From Veillonella intestinalis (GTDB lineage Bacteria; Bacillota; Negativicutes; Veillonellales; Veillonellaceae), in contig NZ_CALPDB010000001.1 in the NCBI RefSeq assembly GCF_943193155.1, positions 434,001 through 498,000 of the forward strand: a stretch of DNA of 64,000 bases, written 5' to 3'. A program made the translations under genes and the position numbers. Shown piece by piece: positions 1 through 7,440 of the stretch. Below the pieces are notes generated by a model that saw only the letters and a program-made list of their open reading frames with translations, made no database searches and was not told the origin of the DNA. How positions within the stretch are numbered: position 1 is the stretch's first letter; each line of letters begins with the position of its first letter.

Positions 1-226
1 TTTGTCTATATTATACTAATTCTCCAGAGAGTTACAAAAGTCCTTTTTATTTTTTAAAAATTTTTTAATTTTTTTCAACTTTTTTAAATTAAACAAATCT
101 AGCTGTGCTTAATTCTTATTTTTCAGTAATATATCCAAATCCAAATTGTAATTACAGTATATATACAAGTCTGTTATATGATAATTAATAATTATCATAC
201 CTCTATAGATTTTTAGGCAAAATAAA

Positions 227-250
227 AAAGACCAGCCTAGGCTGGTCTTT
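227..250 (-). terminator. Intrinsic terminator of the cold-shock gene
   Basis: Perfect 24-bp palindrome (AAAGACCAGCC / GGCTGGTCTTT), followed on the minus strand by a T-rich run. It lies 12 bases past the cold-shock gene's stop codon. Confidence 0.85.
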
Positions 251-262
251 CAGTGTAGTTAT

Positions 263-460
263 TTATGCATTAGTGACATTCGTAGCCTGTGGGCCGCGTT
301 CACCATCAACGATTTCAAAGTTTACTTCTTGACCTTCATTCAAGGATTTGAAACCATCTTCTTGAATCGCGGAGAAATGTACGAATACATCGCCACCGTC
401 TTCTCTTTCAATAAATCCATAACCTTTTTCTGCACTGAACCACTTAACTTTACCGAGCAT
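263..460 (-). CDS. Cold-shock protein, CspA family
   Basis: A 65-residue single OB-fold protein that binds single-stranded RNA/DNA and acts as an RNA chaperone in the cytoplasm. Both RNA-binding motifs are visible: RNP1 (KGYGFIE, about residues 12-18) and RNP2 (VFVHFS, about 25-30). Length and the start MLGKVKWF are typical of the family. An AGGAGG ribosome site precedes the ATG. It is monocistronic, with a strong terminator just downstream, and its upstream leader has two hairpins (see the leader entry). Which Csp paralogue it is cannot be told from sequence alone. Confidence 0.95.
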   Translation of the reverse strand: MLGKVKWFSAEKGYGFIEREDGGDVFVHFSAIQEDGFKSLNEGQEVNFEIVDGERGPQATNVTNA

Positions 461-554
461 AAAAAATTCCTCCTAAAAAATCCCTGCATTAGAGTACCTA
501 TAGTACCCTTCAACTATGTTAGCATAGTAAGTGTTAAAAAACAAGGATATTATA
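461..554 (-). promoter_or_regulatory. Structured 5' leader and -10 box of the cold-shock gene
   Basis: On the minus strand a TATAAT -10 box (549-554) is followed by a leader of about 85 nt. The leader has two hairpins: ACTATG-loop-CATAGT (513-528) and GGGTAC-loop-GTACTC with one G-U pair (492-508). An AGGAGG site lies just before the ATG. No good -35 is seen at 17 bp. Long structured leaders are known thermosensors in csp mRNAs; that role is inferred here. Confidence 0.5.
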
Positions 555-893
555 CCGTATATGCATTATAAGTATACATACAATTATTTATGGCACTATT
601 ATGCAAAATTAAACATCTTGTTGATTCTCAATTTGACTTTATCATTTTATAAAGTCCTACAAATGTTGAAACTATAAGGTTCTTGCGACTAACCTCAGAT
701 TTTCAAATCAAAAATTCATAGGCTATACTAATAACAATTTAACATGTAATTTTAAATCAAAACAGTTATAAATTATTACTATTTATTCATCTTAATTCAG
801 TGAACCAAAAGTTCGCTTTATTCTTTTTATACGCACACTTTATCTTATTCATAAAATAAAAATTTTAATAACTTTTATTTATAAATTTTAAAA
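555..893. other. AT-rich intergenic region without recognisable gene
   Basis: No open frame with a ribosome site was found. The only structure seen is a small inverted repeat, GACTTTAT-6 nt-ATAAAGTC, at 635-656, lacking a clear T-run on either side. Confidence 0.5.
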
Positions 894-922
894 ATGACGT
901 CTTTCAAAAAGAAAGACGTCAT
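894..922 (-). terminator. Intrinsic terminator of the amino-acid ABC operon
   Basis: Perfect 12-bp stem (ATGACGTCTTTC / GAAAGACGTCAT) with a 5-nt loop, directly after the ATPase gene, followed on minus by a T/A-rich run. Confidence 0.85.
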
Positions 923-930
923 CATATACT

Positions 931-1650
931 TTATAAAATTTTAGACAAAAACAATTGTGTACGCTCATTTTTTGGATGCTCAAATACATCAACTGGCGTT
1001 CCTTCTTCTAAAATCTTACCTTCATCAACAAAAAGAACACCTGTTCCTACTTCTTTCGCAAAACCCATTTCATGAGTTACTACGACCATTGTCATACCTT
1101 CGTTAGCCAATTCCTTCATTACATCTAGTACTTCACTAACCATTTCAGGATCAAGCGCCGAGGTTGGTTCATCAAAGAGCATAACTTTAGGTTTCATAGC
1201 TAAAGCACGAGCAATAGCCACACGTTGTTGTTGTCCCCCAGATAGCTGTTCTGGATAAGCTTGCGCTTTATCTTTTAGACCTACTTTTTCAAGCAATTCT
1301 AAAGCAACGGCTTCTGCTTCCTCCTTAGAACTATTACGAATTTTTTGCGGTGCGAGCGTAATATTATCTAAAACCGTCATATGAGGGAATAAATTAAAGC
1401 GTTGGAATACCATCCCCACTTCAGCGCGTACATGATTGATGTTTTCTTTATTATTCAAATTCATGCCATCAACAATAACATCACCAGTCGTAGGTTCTTC
1501 TAAATAATTCATACAGCGTAATACTGTACTTTTACCAGATCCAGAAGGACCGATAATAACAACCACTTCTCCGCGCTCAACATGAAGATTAATCCCTTTT
1601 AATACTTCATTTTTGCCAAAGCTTTTATGTACATCTATCATCTTAATCAT
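931..1650 (-). CDS. Polar amino-acid ABC transporter, ATP-binding protein (GlnQ/HisP type)
   Basis: A 239-residue cytoplasmic ATPase that powers uptake of a polar amino acid. It has the full nucleotide-binding set: Walker [10 protein letters not shown] (about residues 34-42), signature [15 protein letters not shown] (about 135-149), Walker [13 protein letters not shown] and the switch His in VVTHEMG. Length matches the GlnQ/HisP family. Its ATG overlaps the permease stop by 4 bases (ATGA), so the two are translationally coupled. Two binding proteins are encoded upstream. The substrate (Gln, His, Arg or Cys, for example) cannot be told from the ATPase. Confidence 0.95.
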   Translation of the reverse strand: MIKMIDVHKSFGKNEVLKGINLHVERGEVVVIIGPSGSGKSTVLRCMNYLEEPTTGDVIVDGMNLNNKENINHVRAEVGMVFQRFNLFPHMTVLDNITLAPQKIRNSSKEEAEAVALELLEKVGLKDKAQAYPEQLSGGQQQRVAIARALAMKPKVMLFDEPTSALDPEMVSEVLDVMKELANEGMTMVVVTHEMGFAKEVGTGVLFVDEGKILEEGTPVDVFEHPKNERTQLFLSKIL

Positions 1651-2303
1651 TTGATATTATATCTCCTTTCAAGGAAGGCTACTAACTGTGAAATACTCAA
1701 TGTCATTACTAAGTAAATGATTGCCACAGCTGTCCAAATCTCAAAAGAGCCATAGGTACGAGCAATGATAAGCTGACCACGACGAGTTAATTCTTCAAAA
1801 CCAATAACAGATACTAAGGAAGTATCTTTCATCATAGCAATAAATTCATTACCAAGTGGTGGAATAATTGCTTTAAAAGCTTGTGGCATTACAATATACC
1901 GCATTGTTTGGGCCCAAGTTAAACCTAAGGAGCGACCAGCTTCCATTTGACCTTTATCAATAGATTGAATACCAGCACGGAAAATTTCAGATACATACGC
2001 ACCAGAGTTAATACTACATGCTGTAACAGCTGCTACATAAGGATTGATAGATTGACCGATTACCATAGGCAAGGCAAAATAAATCATAAAAATTTGCACT
2101 AATAATGGTGTTCCACGGAATAATTCTACATAGCATTTGACTAGCATACGAATAACTTTAAAACGTGATAAATTAGCTAATGCAGCAATCATACCAATAA
2201 AAAAGCCACAACCTACAGCCATTACTGTAATCTGAATTGTAATGACGGCCCCTTGTAATAATATGGGAATATTATCCCAAATTAAACTCCAATCAAAACT
2301 CAT
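1647..2303 (-). CDS. Polar amino-acid ABC transporter, permease (HisM/GlnP type)
   Basis: About 218 residues with several hydrophobic helices. It carries the EAA-type coupling loop of the family ([22 protein letters not shown]), which contacts the ATPase. I chose the ATG at 2303 (MSFDWSLIW) because a GGAAAGGG site precedes it; an in-frame ATG 12 codons further upstream has no such site. One permease gene suggests a homodimer. It is preceded by its own consensus promoter (2417-2445) and a leader hairpin, so it can be made independently of the upstream binding-protein genes. Confidence 0.92.
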   Translation of the reverse strand: MSFDWSLIWDNIPILLQGAVITIQITVMAVGCGFFIGMIAALANLSRFKVIRMLVKCYVELFRGTPLLVQIFMIYFALPMVIGQSINPYVAAVTACSINSGAYVSEIFRAGIQSIDKGQMEAGRSLGLTWAQTMRYIVMPQAFKAIIPPLGNEFIAMMKDTSLVSVIGFEELTRRGQLIIARTYGSFEIWTAVAIIYLVMTLSISQLVAFLERRYNIK

Positions 2304-2387
2304 AATTAACCCTTTCCTTTGTATGCATAATAATTGCAATCCTAAATAAATAACCTAACAGTTCTATTTAAATTAATAACAAGTAAT

Positions 2388-2409
2388 GCATAGAATTTCA
2401 TTTCTATGC
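2388..2409 (-). other. Hairpin at the 5' end of the permease-ATPase mRNA
   Basis: Stem GCATAGAA / TTCTATGC with a 6-nt loop. It lies immediately after the predicted transcription start of the promoter at 2417-2445 and lacks a T-run. It is better read as a leader stem (possibly protecting the mRNA) than as a terminator, though weak termination of the aminotransferase transcript is possible. Confidence 0.5.
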
Positions 2410-2416
2410 TTACGTA

Positions 2417-2445
2417 ATTATAATTGTATTTTTATACAATGTCAA
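2417..2445 (-). promoter_or_regulatory. Consensus sigma-70 promoter for permease-ATPase
   Basis: TTGACA (2440-2445), 17-bp spacer, TATAAT (2417-2422): a perfect match to the housekeeping consensus. It lies just after the aminotransferase stop codon. The spacer contains the inverted repeat TTGTAT-4 nt-ATACAA, a possible operator. Confidence 0.8.
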
Positions 2446-2448
2446 TAG

Positions 2449-3639
2449 TTATTTAATCATAGATTGATATGCTTTGCCTAATCGTTTTACAGCTTCTTGT
2501 AATTTTTCCGGTTCTAGACCAGTAAAATTAAGTCTTACAAAGCTTGCAGAAGGTGAATTTACAAAGAATGGCGTCCCCGGAATAACTAACACATTTTCTT
2601 TTATAGCCGCTTGAAAAAAAGCATATTCATTAATAGTCGCTGGCAATTTTAGCCACAAGAAAAAACCTCCTTCTGGTACAGTAAAGGTAAATTCAGGTAA
2701 TTCCTCTTGTAAGGTAGCCACTAAGGTATTACGCCGCTCTTTATAAACTGTATTCATAGAAGCAACATGGTCATCATAAGAATATATATTCATAAATTCT
2801 GCCGCAATGGCATGATCTGGCAATGAACTATGAATATCACAACATTCTTTTACTAAATTAAGATTAGTAATGAGTGTTTCATCACCACTCAACCAGCCAA
2901 TTCGTAGGCCAGGACTTAATGTCTTGGACAAACTGCCCATAAATAAGACTTGCCCTTTTTTATCATACGCTGCCAAAGCACGTCGATAAGTATTAGTATA
3001 AGTAATCTCACCGTATGGATTATCTTCTAATATAATAATATTATATTCATTGACTAAATCAATGAAAGCTTGTCGTCGCTCATCACTCCAACAAAGACCA
3101 GTAGGATTTTGATAATCAGGGATTACATAAATAGCTTTAATAGAATTATCTGCTTCTAAAGTTTCTTTTAATAGCCCTAGATTCATCCCTTGTGAATCAC
3201 AAGGAATTCCTTTTACAGTAGCTCCTGTCATAGCTAAACAATTCTTAGCATCAATAAAGGTAGGATCTTCTACAAGTACAGTATCACCTACATCTAATAA
3301 TAATCTTGCCGCAATATCTAAGGATTGCATAGAACCACTAGTAATTTGAATACATGCTGGTGATGTAGTAACGCCATATTTACTCATAATATCAACGAGC
3401 TTTGCTCGTAAAGCCAGCCACCCCTTAGTGTCACCATATTGTAATACATCTTGACCAACTTCAGCAAAAACTTTACTAGCAACATGACTTAGCGCTTGAG
3501 TAGGAAATAATTCAGCCGCTGGTACCCCTTCGCCCAGCGATAATATATCCCCTATACCGGCTGCTTCATCTTTTAAGGCAGCTATAGCTGAACGCTCTAA
3601 CTCTTTTGCTCGTTTTGCATATAAATCCTTATATTCCAT
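2449..3639 (-). CDS. PLP-dependent aminotransferase, class I/II (2-aminoadipate/MocR-type fold)
   Basis: A 396-residue fold-type I aminotransferase that moves an amino group between an amino acid and a 2-oxo acid using PLP. Seen: IPDYQNPTG (PLP-contacting Asn), LEDNPYGE (Asp/Tyr contacts), SLSKTLSPGLRIGW with the Schiff-base lysine, and the substrate-binding Arg in FVRLNFTG near the C-terminus. It lies between the binding-protein genes and the permease-ATPase genes, suggesting that it metabolises the imported amino acid. Two more paralogues lie at 10564 and 55271. The amino-acid specificity is not known. Confidence 0.9.
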   Translation of the reverse strand: MEYKDLYAKRAKELERSAIAALKDEAAGIGDILSLGEGVPAAELFPTQALSHVASKVFAEVGQDVLQYGDTKGWLALRAKLVDIMSKYGVTTSPACIQITSGSMQSLDIAARLLLDVGDTVLVEDPTFIDAKNCLAMTGATVKGIPCDSQGMNLGLLKETLEADNSIKAIYVIPDYQNPTGLCWSDERRQAFIDLVNEYNIIILEDNPYGEITYTNTYRRALAAYDKKGQVLFMGSLSKTLSPGLRIGWLSGDETLITNLNLVKECCDIHSSLPDHAIAAEFMNIYSYDDHVASMNTVYKERRNTLVATLQEELPEFTFTVPEGGFFLWLKLPATINEYAFFQAAIKENVLVIPGTPFFVNSPSASFVRLNFTGLEPEKLQEAVKRLGKAYQSMIK

Positions 3640-3697
3640 ATATATTAGTTCCTTACACTGTAATCCAATAATAATTTAAAATGTAGTAATGACACTT

Positions 3698-4462
3698 TTA
3701 TTGAATATCGCCAAACCATTTTTGTTGTAACTTATCGTATTCACCATTAGCTTTTAATGTTTCAAACGCTGCATTCATTTTATCCAATAATTCCTTATCC
3801 TCTTTGCGAACTGCAATAGCAATCGTATGATCCTGCAAGCCTACTGGCACAATTCGTAAGTCTTTCATATTTAATTTAGTAATATAGTATTTAGCCACAG
3901 GCTCATCTAACATTACAATATCAACACTATTATTACTCAAGTCTTGTAACATATTAGGAATCGCATCAAATTCTTTCACCGTAGTTCCTGGTTTACTCTG
4001 TGCTAACATAGCCCCAGTAGTACCAATTTGAGCTGCCACTCGCTTGCCGGCAATATCCTCTTCACCATTAATATTAGTTTCATTATTACGAACTACCATG
4101 ACTAATTTCACGTGATAATACGGATTCGTAAAATTAACTTTCGCTTCCCGTTCTTTCGTTACTACTAAACCAGAGGCAATAGCATCAATTTGTTTACTTT
4201 GTAAAGCCGGAATTAATCCATCAAAGCCCATACTCACAAATTTTGCTTCATAGCCCATTTCTTTTGCCAAGGCATTACTTAAATCTACATCAAAGCCTTT
4301 ATATGTCTCACCTTCAGCAAATTCAAACGGCGGATAGGTAGTTTCTGCAGCAAAAGTAATGACTTTTTTATCACTACTACCTGTATCACTTCCACAACCT
4401 ACAACTAATGCACTAAATGCCATCACAGTACCTACAATCGCTAACCCTTTTTTCCAATTCAT
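3698..4462 (-). CDS. Amino-acid ABC transporter substrate-binding lipoprotein (SBP family 3), copy 2
   Basis: About 254 residues. It has a lysine-containing signal peptide and lipobox (VVGC), so it should be a lipoprotein. The family-3 fold is clear: ITFAAETTYPPFEF near the N-terminus, GFDVDLSNALAKEMG, IASGLVVTKEREAKVNFTNPYY and GTTGAMLAQ. The start at 4462 (MNWKKGL) has an AGGTGG site; the longer frame upstream does not. It resembles the protein encoded just upstream (4622-5443) and is separated from it by a hairpin, so the locus has two binding proteins for one permease, possibly with different ligands. Confidence 0.92.
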   Translation of the reverse strand: MNWKKGLAIVGTVMAFSALVVGCGSDTGSSDKKVITFAAETTYPPFEFAEGETYKGFDVDLSNALAKEMGYEAKFVSMGFDGLIPALQSKQIDAIASGLVVTKEREAKVNFTNPYYHVKLVMVVRNNETNINGEEDIAGKRVAAQIGTTGAMLAQSKPGTTVKEFDAIPNMLQDLSNNSVDIVMLDEPVAKYYITKLNMKDLRIVPVGLQDHTIAIAVRKEDKELLDKMNAAFETLKANGEYDKLQQKWFGDIQ

Positions 4463-4512
4463 ATGATTACCACCTATCTTTTTAACACGTATACAAATAC
4501 CACTCATAAAAG

Positions 4513-4554
4513 AAACAGTACTACACTAAAACTGACTTAAGTATAGTACTGTTT
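4513..4554 (-). terminator. Hairpin/partial terminator between the two binding-protein genes
   Basis: Stem AAACAGTACTA / TAGTACTGTTT around a 20-nt loop, followed on minus by a short T-rich stretch (TTTCTTTTA). It may attenuate transcription between the two genes. Confidence 0.6.
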
Positions 4555-4621
4555 ATCTGTTACTATGGTATCAAATTTATTTTAATTTTACAATGAAACC
4601 CCTATAGCTTTACTGCAATCA

Positions 4622-5443
4622 TTAATTGCCAGACCATTCTGTTGGCATATCTGCAGGTGCATCTGTTTTAAACCATTTTTGATAAATAGCATTTAATTCA
4701 CCATCTTGTTTCATGTCAGCAATGGCTTTATTTACAGCAGCTTGTAATTCTTTATTATCTTTAGCAAAAGCAAAACCGAAATATTCTTTAGTATTAGGAT
4801 ATGGAATTACTTTTACATCTTCATTAGTGTGTTTAGATGCATAGTATTGAGCTACTGGTAAATCTAACACAGCAGCATCAACACTGCCTTTATTTAATTC
4901 TAATAAAGCATCACTACTGTGGTCAAACTGTTTTAATGTAGTATTCGCAATTTTGGCCGCTAAATCAGCGCCGGTAGTCCCCATTTGAACAGAAATATTT
5001 TTACCTTCTAAATCTTGTAGTGTATTAATATTCGAAGATCCTTTAACCACTACAGCCATACCAGATTCATAGTATGGAGAAGCAAACAATACTTTACCTG
5101 CTCTTGCTTTGGTGATTGTCATACCAGAAGCAGCCATATCAATGTCTTTATTACCTAGACTAGGAATCAAAGCATCAAAGGATACATTTTTAAATTCCAC
5201 ATCTGCATTCATTCTTTTTGCAATAGCTTTAACCATCTCAATGTCAAAGCCTGTCAAATCCTGTGATTTTTCATCTTTAAATTCAAATGGCACGAAAGTA
5301 GCATTAGTCCCAACTTTAATTACTTTTTTGCCATTGTCAGCTTGTGTGCTTGCTGTATCACTACCACAACCTGCTACTAAAGCCCCCATGGCCAAAACTG
5401 CCATACCGGTAATCATAAGTTTCTTCATCTTCTGTGTAAACAT
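4622..5443 (-). CDS. Amino-acid ABC transporter substrate-binding lipoprotein (SBP family 3), copy 1
   Basis: A 273-residue binding protein with signal peptide and lipobox LVAGC (Cys at about residue 26). Family motifs: IKVGTNATFVPFEF, GFDIEMVKAIAKRM, MAASGMTITKARAGKVLFASPYY and QMGTTGADLA. It delivers an amino acid to the permease/ATPase pair. The start MFTQKMKK has an AGGAG site 8 bases upstream. It is the first gene of the locus and lies behind a promoter embedded in a large palindrome (5519-5554), so its expression is probably repressor-controlled. The ligand is unknown. Confidence 0.93.
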   Translation of the reverse strand: MFTQKMKKLMITGMAVLAMGALVAGCGSDTASTQADNGKKVIKVGTNATFVPFEFKDEKSQDLTGFDIEMVKAIAKRMNADVEFKNVSFDALIPSLGNKDIDMAASGMTITKARAGKVLFASPYYESGMAVVVKGSSNINTLQDLEGKNISVQMGTTGADLAAKIANTTLKQFDHSSDALLELNKGSVDAAVLDLPVAQYYASKHTNEDVKVIPYPNTKEYFGFAFAKDNKELQAAVNKAIADMKQDGELNAIYQKWFKTDAPADMPTEWSGN

Positions 5444-5518
5444 AACTCCATCTCCTACTCTTTACTGTATAATAATAAGTTCAAACTCTCTCTTTATCTG
5501 AGTTTCTCTAATTGGTAT

Positions 5519-5554
5519 GACATGATTATACATAACAATGTATAATCATGTCAA
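5519..5554 (-). promoter_or_regulatory. Promoter within a 15-bp-arm palindrome (probable operator) upstream of the binding-protein gene
   Basis: On minus: TTGACA (5549-5554), 18-bp spacer, TATAAT (5525-5530). The same bases form a perfect inverted repeat (GACATGATTATACAT, 4-nt gap, ATGTATAATCATGTC; 5519-5552). Both promoter hexamers lie inside the arms, so a dimeric repressor bound here would block RNA polymerase. Confidence 0.75.
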
Positions 5555-5589
5555 TAGGTAAATGAATAAAAATTCAGAAAAATTTGCAT

Positions 5590-5822
5590 AAAAATAAAAG
5601 ACAGCTAAAAAGCTGTCTTTTATATACGGCTGACCTGGTCTTTGCCCCCACACTCGCCTACTGGAAGGTTCGCTCCTAAGCCTCTCGCTCCCCACTACTA
5701 CTTCTCTCGATTTTATCGGTAGGTCTTACATCTAAGCCGCACCATGCTCATAATGTCGTTGCATTACTTACGTGGATCGTTTTGCCTGCGACTGGCCTCG
5801 ACTTTCAACCACAGACCCGTAT
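5590..5822 (-). ncRNA. Free-standing structured RNA, about 230 nt; family not identified (6S-like candidate)
   Basis: No open frame, but a complete transcription unit: strong promoter (5829-5857), predicted start at 5822, terminator at 5596-5621. The predicted ends pair: AUACGG with CCGUAU, then CUG/CAG and UGGU/ACCA. Inner hairpins include GUAAUG/CAUUAU, CGAU/AUCG and a CUUA/UAAG stem. The region is richer in G and C than its flanks. A rod closed by its own ends is typical of 6S RNA, but I cannot recognise a 6S consensus. T-box, lysine, SAM, TPP and cobalamin riboswitch, tmRNA, SRP and RNase P signatures were looked for and not seen. The next gene has its own promoter, so this looks like an independent sRNA rather than a leader. 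Confidence 0.65.
5596..5621 (-). terminator. Intrinsic terminator of the structured RNA
   Basis: Perfect stem AAAAGACAGCT / AGCTGTCTTTT with an AAAA loop; on minus the stem runs into TTTTATTTTTA. Confidence 0.88.
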
Positions 5823-5828
5823 GAAGAA

Positions 5829-5857
5829 ATTATACGCAAAGAATTTTACTTTGTCTA
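5829..5857 (-). promoter_or_regulatory. Strong promoter of the structured RNA
   Basis: TAGACA (5852-5857), 17-bp spacer, TATAAT (5829-5834) on minus; start predicted about 7 bases on, at the A of AUACGG (5822). Confidence 0.75.
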
Positions 5858-6092
5858 TACAAAAATTATATGACAAATTTATATTTTACACTTGCTACTT
5901 TCGTTAGTTAAAGGATTCAATCTTTATAAAGCCCTTGTTCAGTGTATTCTCTTTTAGTTTCTCAAAATCCTTTCATCTTTGCCATAACTAACTATACTTA
6001 GATAGCAACATAGACCTATACCCAAAAGTGCAATAATATTGTATAATGTGTTTACTTGTTAAATGGGGACACAAAGGGAAGGACTCAGTATT
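5858..6092. other. Divergent intergenic region before the HD-GYP gene
   Basis: AT-rich, no open frame seen. A TATAAT (6042-6047) preceded by TTG may be an extended -10 for the plus-strand gene; no matching -35 is convincing. Confidence 0.4.
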
Positions 6093-6695
6093 ATGTTTAT
6101 GTTATCTTTAATGCAGCCATCAGGCTTATATGAATTGGAGCAAGATAGCTTAGAAGCCATTAGCGCCCAATTACTTCAGATGATTCGCATGAAAAGCTAT
6201 GAGCTTTATACACATTCCATCAATGTAGCCAATTATTCTGTCAGTATTGCCGCTAAACTAGGGCTACCAGCCAACGAAATAGAACAAATTAGACATGGTG
6301 CATTACTGCATGACGTGGGATTACTTATGATGCCTTCTACAGTTTTAAAAAAAGCACCATTCTTCAATCGGCAAGAAATGTCTAAATATCGTCAACATCC
6401 TGCGAATGGGGCAAACATGATTGAAAACTATCCATGTTGCCAACCAATAATTCCTTATATTCGCTATCACCATGAACGTTGGGATGGTTCTGGTTTTCCA
6501 AAACATCTTTGCGGTAGTAATATTCCATTGGGGGCCCGTATTATTGGTATAGCTGATTATTATGACTCTGCAATCAATCCATCTACAGAGTCCTGGTCTA
6601 AAAGTAAGAAAACAGCGAAGCAAGAATTATTCAGCGGATCTGGCATCTATTTCGATCCTGATTTAGTTAAAGCTTTCATTGAAATTATCGGTTAA
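6093..6695 (+). CDS. HD-GYP-like HDc domain protein
   Basis: About 200 residues, the only plus-strand gene in the left half besides rpsT. It is a metal-dependent phosphohydrolase of the HD superfamily. The HD pair is in HGALLHDVG. The diagnostic C-terminal block is HHERWDGSGFP...IPLGARIIGIAD, which is the HD-GYP motif with Phe in place of Tyr. HD-GYP proteins degrade cyclic di-GMP; whether this short stand-alone form does is an inference. The start at 6093 has a GGGAAGG site 10 bases upstream; an ATG 10 codons earlier has none. No receiver or GGDEF domain is attached. Confidence 0.85.
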   Translation: MFMLSLMQPSGLYELEQDSLEAISAQLLQMIRMKSYELYTHSINVANYSVSIAAKLGLPANEIEQIRHGALLHDVGLLMMPSTVLKKAPFFNRQEMSKYRQHPANGANMIENYPCCQPIIPYIRYHHERWDGSGFPKHLCGSNIPLGARIIGIADYYDSAINPSTESWSKSKKTAKQELFSGSGIYFDPDLVKAFIEIIG

Positions 6696-6731
6696 AGTAT
6701 ATACAAACATATAAATATCCAATTCATACAT

Positions 6732-6761
6732 AAGCAGTCTACAAAAGTAGACTGCTTTTTT
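6732..6761. terminator. Bidirectional terminator between the HD-GYP and comF-like genes
   Basis: Perfect 11-bp stem AAGCAGTCTAC / GTAGACTGCTT with an AAAA loop and a T6 run on plus. It touches the stop codon of the opposing gene, so it can serve both converging transcripts. Confidence 0.88.
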
Positions 6762-7440
6762 AATGCCCCCCTGCTAAGGCTAGTCCCATAACTTCTGCCG
6801 CCCCATATTCAGTCACTAATATTTTAGCAGCGGCTTCTAAGGTAGCACCTGTTGTAAATATATCATCAACTATCATTATTCGTTTATCTTTTAAACACTT
6901 TGATTTTTCTACCTCTGGTATAGCTGTAAAAGCATGTTTCATATTTTCATGGCGCTCAGTTCGCCCTAAAGAAAACATAGCCTGTGTAGAATCTACTTTA
7001 TGTAAAGCCTCTAACCATTGCCAATGACATGGCGGCTTTGTTATTTGTTTAGACACTGCCTGAACCCATTTCTTAAATAATATATCCACTTGATTATATC
7101 CTCTTATTCGGCGCTTAGAGTCACTAACAGGTATAGGCACTACATAATCAGCAGTCAATATGTCCTCATCTAAGGCAAGCATAAATGAATACAAAAAAGG
7201 AGCGGCCCCTATGGCTCGCTCCTTTTTTCCTTGAAACTTTATATCTCGTAATATACTTTTAAGACCCTTATCATAATGTCCTATTACATATGCATACGCC
7301 AAATCCTCTCCAGCGAGATCTGTAACTTTACGAACATCATATAATTCTTCAAAACAAATTTTACACCACTCACCCTCATGCCACACATCTACACCACAAC
7401 TAGGACAAGTTGGTGGATATAAAAAATCACGCCACTGCAC
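6760..7440 (-). CDS. comF: ComF family phosphoribosyltransferase-like protein
   Basis: 226 residues. N-terminal zinc-binding pairs (CPSC...CKIC, about residues 14-32) are followed by a type I phosphoribosyltransferase fold with the PRPP-binding motif IMIVDDIFTTGAT near residue 190. ComF proteins are needed for uptake of single-stranded DNA in naturally competent bacteria. It begins directly after the recD2 stop codon, so the two are co-transcribed; aroK, recD2 and comF form one operon closed by the terminator at 6732. No other com genes are in the window. Confidence 0.88.
   Translation of the reverse strand: MQWRDFLYPPTCPSCGVDVWHEGEWCKICFEELYDVRKVTDLAGEDLAYAYVIGHYDKGLKSILRDIKFQGKKERAIGAAPFLYSFMLALDEDILTADYVVPIPVSDSKRRIRGYNQVDILFKKWVQAVSKQITKPPCHWQWLEALHKVDSTQAMFSLGRTERHENMKHAFTAIPEVEKSKCLKDKRIMIVDDIFTTGATLEAAAKILVTEYGAAEVMGLALAGGH

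Noticed and set aside
1-226. Gene or RNA at the left edge
   Set aside because: Only AT-rich sequence; no ribosome site, hairpin or frame worth naming.
329-571. 80-codon plus-strand frame over the cold-shock gene
   Set aside because: Antisense to a certain gene and its leader; no ribosome site.
5590-5822. Riboswitch or T-box leader for the amino-acid transporter
   Set aside because: No T-box, lysine, SAM, TPP or cobalamin consensus, and the downstream gene has its own promoter after the terminator.
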